DNA of 64,000 nucleotides, taken from positions 62,001 to 126,000 of the forward strand of contig CAUFBM010000001.1 of assembly GCA_959023295.1 (NCBI GenBank). Reading direction: 5' to 3'. The stretch is from an uncultured Collinsella sp. (GTDB lineage Bacteria; Actinomycetota; Coriobacteriia; Coriobacteriales; Coriobacteriaceae). Of this stretch, positions 1 through 6,235 are shown in pieces. Position numbers and translations under genes: made by a program. Position 1 is the first letter of the stretch, and each line of letters starts with the position of its first letter. Below the pieces are notes generated by a model that was not told the DNA's origin, ran no database searches, and saw nothing but the letters and a program-made list of their open reading frames with translations.

Positions 1-268
1 CACGCATCTGCGCCATAACAAAGTTCGCATCTGTAAACGCCTCTTTGGGGTCGACGGTTACATGCAAGGGGATCTCGGGAGCAAGGTCATCGATAACCGC
101 TTTAACCACCACGGCGACTGTGTCTTGGCGCTCCTCGTCGATGTCATAGAGCCAAAGCTCGCGTATTCCTAATTCATCCTTTTGGTCGATCAGGTCTTTG
201 ACGATGCCAGCGGTATAGGTGCTGCCGCCGCCGCAGATGACAATCTTGTATCCGTTCATGTTGTTCAT
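1..268 (-). CDS. GH4 family 6-phospho-alpha/beta-glucosidase, N-terminal part
   Basis: The window edge cuts this gene; only about 89 N-terminal residues are visible. They start MNNMNGYKIVICGGGSTYT and continue with a Rossmann-type NAD-binding segment ending near LYDIDEERQD. Family GH4 phospho-glycosidases (GlvA/MalA/CelF) need NAD and a divalent metal and hydrolyse PTS-imported phospho-disaccharides in the cytoplasm. The start at 268 has a GAAAGG ribosome site just upstream; an in-frame ATG at 259 is an alternative. It is the third gene of a minus-strand operon, 10 bp after a small membrane protein and downstream of a PTS permease, which supports a phospho-disaccharide substrate. Whether it is an alpha or beta enzyme cannot be told from this fragment. 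Confidence 0.85.
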   Translation of the reverse strand, partial: MNNMNGYKIVICGGGSTYTAGIVKDLIDQKDELGIRELWLYDIDEERQDTVAVVVKAVIDDLAPEIPLHVTVDPKEAFTDANFVMAQMR

Positions 269-278
269 GCCTTTCAAA

Positions 279-548
279 TCAAATTGAGCCGCAGATAATC
301 TTGACCACTATCTGTATGAAGTAAGTAGCGATGTTGATAACCGCTGCCATGCCTGCAATGCTGCCTGCGTCCGTGTGCCTTCCTGAATGCCGGGTCCAAA
401 CCGCTGCGAGCAGACCAAGGAGCGGCCAGATAAAACCACATGCGAATGCAGCCATAAGTACGAGAAGACCCTTTGTCGACTTTTCTTTATACATGTTGAG
501 CAAACGTTCGAACATGTCTTGGATTGAATGAAACGTCTTGGTTAGCAT
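279..548 (-). CDS. Small membrane protein inside the PTS operon
   Basis: An 89-residue protein of a family I do not recognise. The first 25 residues are amphipathic and charged (MLTKTFHSIQDMFERLLNMY). Two hydrophobic segments follow, at about residues 27-50 and 64-87, separated by a short polar loop rich in R, H and D. A GAGGAGA ribosome site sits 5-6 bases before the ATG. It lies 38 bp after the EIICB gene and 10 bp before the GH4 gene, so it should be co-transcribed with them. A role as an accessory or regulator of the permease is only an inference from position. Confidence 0.6.
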   Translation of the reverse strand: MLTKTFHSIQDMFERLLNMYKEKSTKGLLVLMAAFACGFIWPLLGLLAAVWTRHSGRHTDAGSIAGMAAVINIATYFIQIVVKIICGSI

Positions 549-586
549 GAGGTCTCCTCGCTTATCGCCTGTCGATTAGGCGATCG

Positions 587-2149
587 TTAATCTTCCAGAT
601 TAAGGATGGGACGCAGCAGGTCGTAGACGGAGTGCACGTTGGTTCCCACAACAATCTGGACATTGGTACCGTTCTTAAACAAGCCCTTGTCGATAGCCTT
701 CTTGATGGTCTCTTCGTTGACCTTGCTGGGGTCTTTGACCTCGACACGGAGACGAGTCATGCAGCAGCCCATGGTGTTGATGTTGTCCTTGCCGCCAAGG
801 CCGTTGATGATGTTCTGCACCATCTCCTGCTGTTTTGCGTCGACTTCCGGCGTTCCGGAGGACTCGAGAGCATTGTTGTCTCCGGAGACCTCTGCAGACC
901 ACTCTGCGGAACGGCCGGGCGTCATGAGGTTGAGTTTCTTGATTACCATCGCCAGAACGATGAACGAAACGGCGGCAAACACGATGCCCAAGACGATGTA
1001 AATCGGGAACTTGGTGACGCCCATTGGCAAAGGCAGGCCGAGCGTGAGCAGCTCGATGCCACCGTACATGTTAAGCAAGCGGACTCCCAGGACAAACAGG
1101 AGCATCTCGCCCAGTCCGTAGAACAGGCTGTAGGCAACCCAGAGAATCGGAGACGCGAACAGGATCATGAAGTCAAGCGGCTCGGTGATGCCGGAGAGCA
1201 TGGCTGTGATGTAAATAGGCACCAGCATGGCTGCAACGGCTTTTCGATTCTCAGGACGGGAGGTTGCAATCATTGCGAGCACGGTGCCAAGGGTTACGAA
1301 TTCCTTGCCAAAGCCGAACATGGCAAAGCGGACAGAGGGATCGACTGTGGTGAGGGACCCGTCGGCGATAAGAGGAAGCTCGGCATAGAAGATGTTTGCT
1401 GCGCCAGAAACGCTCTGGCCGGCGATGACCGCCGTGCCGCCAATCGCGGAGTAGTCAAACGGCATCCACATAAAGTGGTGCATGCCGAGAGGTACGAGGA
1501 CGCGGTTCAGGAAGCCGTAAATGAAAACGCCCAGACCACCCGAGGCTGCGATGAATGAAGAAGCGTTGCTGATGGCGTTGGCGATAGGGGGCCACACGAT
1601 AGTCGCTCCGATGCCGAAGACAATGCTCAGCGGAACCATCGCCAGAAGGGCCAGGCGGGGTCCGCCGTAAATCCGGATATACTCCGATACCTTTACGTCG
1701 ATCAGTTTGTTATAGAGCCAACCGCAGAAGCATCCGATGAGTACGCCACCGAAGACGTTGACATCGGTAACTTGAAGACCCAGTACCGTTGCCTGGCCAG
1801 TGCCATACAGACCCATCGCGCCGGCTTTTGCCAGCTGATCGGTGAGCGTCAGGTAGGCGTTGTTGACATACAGGAACATGAGGTAACTAATAAGTCCAAA
1901 CACTGCCGCGTTGGATTTTTGTTTCTTTGCGAAGCCTGCCGTTAGGCCGACTGCGAAAATCACCGGCAGGTTGCCGATCACCGCGGAGTTGGTTGCCGCG
2001 GAGAGCAGCGTGCCCAGATCCGCGACAACTCCGCTGCCGAGCGAGCATACCGTGGCGATGGCCAAAATGATGCCCGTTACCGAAAGGTACAAAATAGGGT
2101 CGACGATAACGCGGCCAAAGTTCTGGAAGGCCGTTTTGACTTTATCCAT
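587..2149 (-). CDS. PTS EIICB component, glucose/alpha-glucoside family
   Basis: A 520-residue sugar permease of the phosphotransferase system. Residues 1-430 form the hydrophobic EIIC channel of the glucose-maltose-GlcNAc family, including a GMHHFMWMPFDYS segment and the GITEPLDFMILFASP segment typical of the substrate site. A linker leads to a C-terminal EIIB domain containing GCCMTRLRVEV; the cysteine directly before MTRLR is the expected phosphorylation site. There is no EIIA domain, so phosphate must come from a EIIA encoded elsewhere. The start at 2149 was chosen because GAGGGGAAGAG lies immediately upstream; a longer upstream reading lacks family similarity. Its partner GH4 enzyme suggests an alpha-glucoside such as maltose or trehalose, but the sugar is not proven. 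Confidence 0.88.
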   Translation of the reverse strand: MDKVKTAFQNFGRVIVDPILYLSVTGIILAIATVCSLGSGVVADLGTLLSAATNSAVIGNLPVIFAVGLTAGFAKKQKSNAAVFGLISYLMFLYVNNAYLTLTDQLAKAGAMGLYGTGQATVLGLQVTDVNVFGGVLIGCFCGWLYNKLIDVKVSEYIRIYGGPRLALLAMVPLSIVFGIGATIVWPPIANAISNASSFIAASGGLGVFIYGFLNRVLVPLGMHHFMWMPFDYSAIGGTAVIAGQSVSGAANIFYAELPLIADGSLTTVDPSVRFAMFGFGKEFVTLGTVLAMIATSRPENRKAVAAMLVPIYITAMLSGITEPLDFMILFASPILWVAYSLFYGLGEMLLFVLGVRLLNMYGGIELLTLGLPLPMGVTKFPIYIVLGIVFAAVSFIVLAMVIKKLNLMTPGRSAEWSAEVSGDNNALESSGTPEVDAKQQEMVQNIINGLGGKDNINTMGCCMTRLRVEVKDPSKVNEETIKKAIDKGLFKNGTNVQIVVGTNVHSVYDLLRPILNLED

Positions 2150-2664
2150 CTCTTCCCCTCTCCTAACTAATCTCGGGGGCTTGCCCCTTGGACAGAGGAG
2201 GCGCTCACATGCTTGCCGGCGTTGGATGTTGATGTCCACCTCTGTTTACTGGCTTCATGATAGTTAGAGTGTTCACAAAACATGCGGGACGGAACAAACG
2301 GTGCTTAAAACGAGCTCGGCTAGTCTTTTTCGCTGTTACCATCTTTCCATTTCGGCCAGCGGTATACATTTTTAGGCAAACGGCTTTGGGTGCGAGCGGC
2401 TAGCCGTGTCTTGATTTGCCAGGTCCGTCTCTATTCGCATTGGGCTTGCGTGAAGTTTGGATATTGAGGAGACGTTCCGACTCTTGCCGTCCGGGCATCC
2501 TGGATGAAAGGAGGAGGAGTCGGAAAAGGGGTGAAATGTCCGGAATTGCGGGGTTGGCCCACGCCCGGACTGCCGTGGCGCGGTCCTCGGTATGACGGCG
2601 GGGCGATGCCGTCGGCCTGCCCGCTTTTCCGCTCGGGCTTCTGCTCTCGGCTTCTGAAGCAAAA

Positions 2665-2719
2665 TCTCGATCTGTAACAGGTAGGCCCGATTTGGGCGGC
2701 TAGATGTTACAGATCGAGA
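2665..2719. repeat. 55-bp palindromic repeat, copy A
   Basis: Perfect 15-bp inverted arms, TCTCGATCTGTAACA (2665-2679) and TGTTACAGATCGAGA (2705-2719), enclose a 25-base loop with a small inner stem GCCC-gattt-GGGC. It is the first of four copies at 80-81 bp intervals. Confidence 0.9.
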
Positions 2720-2744
2720 CAAACCAGCAGCCGGCCTCCGTTTG

Positions 2745-2799
2745 TCTAAATTTGTAACACAAGGGACGGTTTTTGCCGAGTAACTGTTACAGATTTAGA
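2745..2799. repeat. 55-bp palindromic repeat, copy B
   Basis: Arms TCTAAATTTGTAACA (2745-2759) and TGTTACAGATTTAGA (2785-2799) pair with one T-G wobble. The 25-base loop contains CGG-ttttt-GCCG. Relative to copy A, two paired positions changed together (CG/CG to AA/TT), so pairing is kept. Confidence 0.9.
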
Positions 2800-2824
2800 T
2801 GTTCTGGCAGACCGGGTTGGTTTG

Positions 2825-2879
2825 TCTTGATCTGTAACAGGTAGAGGTCAAAAGTGGGTCTAACTGTTACAGATTTAGA
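2825..2879. repeat. 55-bp palindromic repeat, copy C
   Basis: Arms TCTTGATCTGTAACA (2825-2839) and TGTTACAGATTTAGA (2865-2879), with a 25-base loop. One arm position is mispaired. It starts 80 bp after copy B. Confidence 0.9.
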
Positions 2880-2905
2880 TTGTTGAGGATGGGCCGAGGG
2901 GAATG

Positions 2906-2960
2906 TCTTGATCTGTAACACGAGGAACGGTATTTGCCGAGTAACTGTTACAGATCGAGA
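2906..2960. repeat. 55-bp palindromic repeat, copy D
   Basis: Arms TCTTGATCTGTAACA (2906-2920) and TGTTACAGATCGAGA (2946-2960). The loop is close to that of copy B (ACGGTATTTGCCGAGTAAC here, ACGGTTTTTGCCGAGTAAC in B). Confidence 0.9.
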
Positions 2961-3103
2961 CAAACCCCCAACCCAACCCTGCCCCATCCACCAGCCCTCG
3001 CCTGCTATCCGCCGATTTCCGTTGCGTCGCCGTGCTCCCATGCCATATCCTCTAGACAACTACGCGGCACCATCGCCGCCGCGCCTACAAGAGAGGAATG
3101 TCC

Positions 3104-5134
3104 ATGACCGCACCTGCATCCAAGCTGCTCCAGCCCATTACGGTTGGCCCCCTTGAGCTCAAGAACCGCATTATGTTCCCGCCGCTGACCACCGGCTACG
3201 AGGAGCGCGACGGTTCCATCGGCGAGCGCAGCCTGGCTTTTTACGAGCGCCTGGCCCGTGGCGGCGTGAGCTACATCGTCATCGGCGACGTCGCTCCCGT
3301 TATGACCGCAAGCCCCACGCCCAAGCTGGCGACCGACGCCCAGATCCCCACGTTTAAGGCCCTGGCCGACGCCGTCCACAAGCACGGCGCCAAGGTCGCG
3401 CTGCAGCTGTTCCACCCCGAGTACGACGTCCCCGGCGTCGGCCGCATGGTCATGGGCTCCATGGCCGCCGCCAAGGCCGCGCAGGAGGCCAAGGCCGCCG
3501 GCGACGAGGAGACCTTTGCCGCCAAGATGGCCGAGTCCAACGAGATTCGCAAGCAGGCCTACGCCAAGCTGCACCACGACATGCAGCACTTTGTGAACGA
3601 GGCGAGCGTAGAGCAGCTCACCCAGATCAAGGAAGCCATCGCTGCCTCGGCCGCTCGCGCGCAGCAGGCCGGCATCGACGCTATCGAGGTCCACGGCGAC
3701 CGTCTGGTGGGTTCGCTGTGCTCGGCCATCCTCAACCAGCGCACCGACGAGTACGGCGGCTCGTTCGAGAACCGCGTCCGCTACGCGCTCGAGGTCGTCG
3801 CTGCCATTAAGGAGGCCGCGCCGCAGCTGATGGTGGAGTACAAGCTCCCCGTGATTATGGAGAACCCCGACGGCACGCCGCGCGGCAAGGGCGGCCTGCA
3901 GCCCGATGAGGCCTGCGAGTTTGCCAAGCTGCTCGAGGGCGCGGGCATCGATATGATCCAGGTCGCGCAGGCCAACCACACCGGCAACATGGGCGACACC
4001 ATTCCGCCCATGGGCGCCATGCCCTACAACTGGACGCTGCCCGTGGCAGAGCGCGTCAAGGCCCTGGTCTCCGTGCCGGTGGCAACCGTCGGCCGCGTTG
4101 TCTCGGTCGAGGCCGGCGAGAAGATTCTGGAAGACGGCTCGGCCGACATCATCGCCTATGGCCGCTCGCTCATGTGCGACCCCGACATTGCGCTGAAGGC
4201 CGCCACGGGTGAGCCCATCCGCGAGTGCCTCAACTGCAACAAGGGCTGCGTCGACGCGATTCAAAACCGCAAGTACATCTCGTGCGTGCTCAATGCCGAG
4301 AACGGCGACGAGGCGACCATCGCCATTAAGCCGGGCGAGGGCGACAAGAAGATCGCCGTGGTGGGCGGCGGTATTGCCGGCCTGGAGGCCGCGCGCGTGG
4401 CGGCCAAGCGCGGCTACGACGTGACCGTCTACGAGGCGAGCGATCATCTGGGCGGCCAGATTGTGCTGGCGGCTGCGCCCCCGCGCAAGGACGAGATCAT
4501 GCGTTCGGTCGAGTATTACGAGAAGATTCTGCCCGGCCTGGGCGTGAAGGTTGAGCTCAACCACGCCGCTAGCCCCGCGGACCTCAACGCCGCCGACGCC
4601 GCGATTGTGGCTGTGGGCGCGCACGACGTGGTCATCCCCGTTCCGGGCGCCGACTCGGAGAAGGTCGTCTCGAGCTGGGACGTGCTGGCCGGCAAGGTGG
4701 AGCTCAACGGCCGCGTCGCCGTCATTGGCGGTGGCCTGGTGGGCACCGAGACTGCCGAGTATCTGCTGCAGCACGGCTGCGAGGTGGCGATTGTCGAGAT
4801 GCTCGACAAGATTGCCGCGGGCGAGTCCGAGACCATTCTGCCGCTGATTATGAGCGACTTTGCCGTGCACAACGTAGAGCAGCATGTTAAGACCCGCCTG
4901 ACCGCCATTACCGACGAGGGCGTGGAGGCTGTTCGCACCACCGAGGACGGTGCCGAGGAGCCGGTGAAGATCGCCTGCGATTACGTGGTGATGGCCGTGG
5001 GCTCCAAGGCCAACGCGTTTGACCTGGATGGCGTGACGGTGCCCGTGACCTGCGTGGGCGACTGCTCGGGTGAGCGCACCGCCGACATTGCGAGCGCCAT
5101 CCGCACGGCGTATCACGCGGCCAACGAGCTGTAG
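3104..5134 (+). CDS. NADH:flavin oxidoreductase / 2,4-dienoyl-CoA reductase-like enzyme (Old Yellow Enzyme family)
   Basis: A 676-residue cytoplasmic flavo-iron-sulfur enzyme. Residues 1-370 form an FMN-binding TIM barrel, starting with LLQPITVGPLELKNRIMFPP. Around residues 375-394 the cysteines of CLNCNKGC and a later SCVLN give the expected 4Fe-4S site. A C-terminal FAD/NAD(P) reductase half follows, with GGGIAGLEAA (about residue 420) and GGGLVGTETA (about 542). This matches FadH, BaiCD/BaiH and enoate reductases, which reduce C=C bonds next to carbonyls. The substrate cannot be read from sequence. GAGAGG at 3091-3096 fits the ATG at 3104 better than the ATG at 3098. A charged, alanine-rich segment near residues 115-160 looks like an insertion in the barrel. 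It appears monocistronic and is followed by a strong terminator. Confidence 0.88.
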   Translation: MTAPASKLLQPITVGPLELKNRIMFPPLTTGYEERDGSIGERSLAFYERLARGGVSYIVIGDVAPVMTASPTPKLATDAQIPTFKALADAVHKHGAKVALQLFHPEYDVPGVGRMVMGSMAAAKAAQEAKAAGDEETFAAKMAESNEIRKQAYAKLHHDMQHFVNEASVEQLTQIKEAIAASAARAQQAGIDAIEVHGDRLVGSLCSAILNQRTDEYGGSFENRVRYALEVVAAIKEAAPQLMVEYKLPVIMENPDGTPRGKGGLQPDEACEFAKLLEGAGIDMIQVAQANHTGNMGDTIPPMGAMPYNWTLPVAERVKALVSVPVATVGRVVSVEAGEKILEDGSADIIAYGRSLMCDPDIALKAATGEPIRECLNCNKGCVDAIQNRKYISCVLNAENGDEATIAIKPGEGDKKIAVVGGGIAGLEAARVAAKRGYDVTVYEASDHLGGQIVLAAAPPRKDEIMRSVEYYEKILPGLGVKVELNHAASPADLNAADAAIVAVGAHDVVIPVPGADSEKVVSSWDVLAGKVELNGRVAVIGGGLVGTETAEYLLQHGCEVAIVEMLDKIAAGESETILPLIMSDFAVHNVEQHVKTRLTAITDEGVEAVRTTEDGAEEPVKIACDYVVMAVGSKANAFDLDGVTVPVTCVGDCSGERTADIASAIRTAYHAANEL

Positions 5135-5208
5135 TTGAACATCGCGGCTAGGCGGGGCGGTAGCACGGATCCGTCTCGCCCGGCTGTGTCCCGTCGGGTG
5201 TCAACCGG

Positions 5209-5246
5209 TGCGGGGCCTGCAAGCGCAGCAGGTCCCGCCCTTTTTG
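5209..5246 (+). terminator. Rho-independent terminator after the flavin reductase
   Basis: An 11-bp stem (GCGGGGCCTGC at 5210-5220 with GCAGGTCCCGC at 5228-5238) and a seven-base loop are followed by TTTTTG at 5241-5246. Confidence 0.8.
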
Positions 5247-5574
5247 TTTTGCTCCGGTGGATGGCAATGCGCGGTAATCATGAGGAGTGAGGACGTCTAC
5301 TGCCTTGCAGATCACTCAAAAATATTGGGGGAGGGGTTAATAACTATATCCTCTATACCAAAGGACATAAAGAGATGCCAATTTTGTTGACAAGCGAATG
5401 ACGATTAGCTGCGAGTCAGCTACCAGCGTAAATAATCGATAAAGAAATGTCGTAATTTGGTGCCAAATGCCCAGATAACGCCGCGTCTATTTTAATTAAC
5501 TGCTTTGAGCAAACAGTAAAATGTTACTATCTAACTTGCACGTAAGAAAGCAGATTAACGGCTAAGGCTAAGAA
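5247..5574. other. AT-rich intergenic region with a promoter near its end
   Basis: This stretch of about 330 bases is visibly richer in A and T than its neighbours. It contains short stop-rich reading frames only. The one signal I can support is the promoter at 5505-5533. A TTGACA at 5387-5392 has no -10 partner at a suitable distance. Confidence 0.5.
5505..5533 (+). promoter_or_regulatory. Sigma-70-type promoter for the HTH gene
   Basis: TTGAGC (5505-5510), a 17-base spacer and TATCTA (5528-5533) predict a start near 5540, about 35 bases before the GTG start codon. Confidence 0.5.
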
Positions 5575-5979
5575 GTGGCAGGTATGTCGGAAGCAACTAG
5601 GACTCGCACGCATGCGCCCGAGGTTAGGCAGCGCGCCGTCGAGATCCTCCAAGAGGGGGTCGGTCATCGCGCTCTCGCCGCGGAGCTTGGCATTCCCCAG
5701 GCCACGGCTCGTCAGTGGGCCCGCGCGTATGCCGTGGGCGGTGCCGACGCCGTTCTCAATGCCGGTTCGCATCATCACACCTATTCGTACGACGTAAAGC
5801 TCGCTGTGGTTAAGGACCGTCTGGAAAACGGCTTGACGGTTCGCGAGGCCATGATCAAGCACAAGATTCCCAGCGAGTCTTCGGTCAAGGCTTGGTGCCG
5901 TCAGTACCGCGAGAGCGGTGAGTCCGCACTGGTCGATAAGCCGCGCGGTCGCAAGCCGCGCGTTAAAAAGACGGAGTAA
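5575..5979 (+). CDS. Orphan helix-turn-helix protein related to IS3/IS150 OrfA
   Basis: A 134-residue basic protein with two helix-turn-helix units. The first spans about residues 10-55 (VRQRAVEILQEG ... IPQATARQWARAY) and the second about 70-115 (VKDRLENGLTVREAM ... SSVKAWCRQYRESG). A basic tail follows (KPRGRKPRVKKTE). This layout is that of the DNA-binding OrfA (InsJ) subunit of IS150-like elements. No OrfB/DDE transposase and no terminal inverted repeats are present nearby, and the gene has its own promoter and terminator. It may be a domesticated DNA-binding protein or a relic. GTG at 5575 with AAGG upstream is the likely start; ATG at 5584 is the alternative. Confidence 0.75.
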   Translation: MAGMSEATRTRTHAPEVRQRAVEILQEGVGHRALAAELGIPQATARQWARAYAVGGADAVLNAGSHHHTYSYDVKLAVVKDRLENGLTVREAMIKHKIPSESSVKAWCRQYRESGESALVDKPRGRKPRVKKTE

Positions 5980-5987
5980 CGAAAACG

Positions 5988-6010
5988 TGCGCCTATGGGG
6001 CGCATTTTTT
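5988..6010 (+). terminator. Rho-independent terminator after the HTH gene
   Basis: Stem TGCGCC / GGCGCA with a five-base loop (5988-6004), followed by six T residues. Confidence 0.8.
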
Positions 6011-6189
6011 CTATCGCGATGCCCCTCTAAGGGCTCTTTCGGATCGGATAAGGCTGCCGTGGAGTGGGGCGCGCCCTGCACTGCCGCGACGGGGCCCCAT
6101 ATTGCTCTAATACGGACAAGCTCCTTGCCCCGCACGTCCAAAGTCCCACAGTTGGCCGAAAGCCCGCCATCAGGTGCTCAAATTAGCGC

Positions 6190-6195
6190 TATAAT
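6190..6195 (+). promoter_or_regulatory. -10 element of the ech operon promoter
   Basis: A perfect TATAAT, 41 bases before the chosen start at 6236. No good -35 hexamer is seen at 16-18 bases. The surrounding GCGCTATAATG is identical to that before the bglG-type gene at 38306. Confidence 0.55.
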
Positions 6196-6235
6196 GTAAT
6201 GCATGTATAGCGTTTTTGCATGGGGGAGTGATGGT

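Larger units (their letters stand above)
2150..3103. other. Gene-free region between the PTS operon and the reductase gene
   Basis: About 950 bases without a credible gene. The first part must carry the promoter of the minus-strand PTS operon, but I cannot pick a clear -35/-10 pair. At 2475-2483 and 2517-2525 there is an inverted repeat, TTCCGACTC / GAGTCGGAA. From 2665 to 2960 lie four 55-bp palindromes listed separately. The remaining stretch to 3103 would hold the promoter of the flavin reductase gene. Confidence 0.6.

Noticed and set aside
2372..2722. 116-residue minus-strand open frame between PTS and reductase genes
   Set aside because: It is rich in R, S and P, runs through an inverted repeat and the first 55-bp hairpin, and has no ribosome site.
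2665..2960. CRISPR-like array: repeats and variable segments of regular length
   Set aside because: The repeats alternate in orientation and form hairpins rather than direct repeats. Loop sequences B and D are nearly the same, and no cas genes are in the window.
2665..2960. Integron attC sites (short imperfect palindromes in an array)
   Set aside because: The GTTRRRY core is not present (GTTACAG instead), copies are not separated by gene cassettes, and no integrase is seen.
3005..5116. 703-residue open frame antisense to the flavin reductase
   Set aside because: It mirrors the codon structure of a clearly real gene, has H/R/G-rich nonsense composition and no ribosome site.
5208..5390. 60-residue open frame after the flavin reductase
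   Set aside because: It overlaps the terminator hairpin and has no ribosome site or recognisable features.
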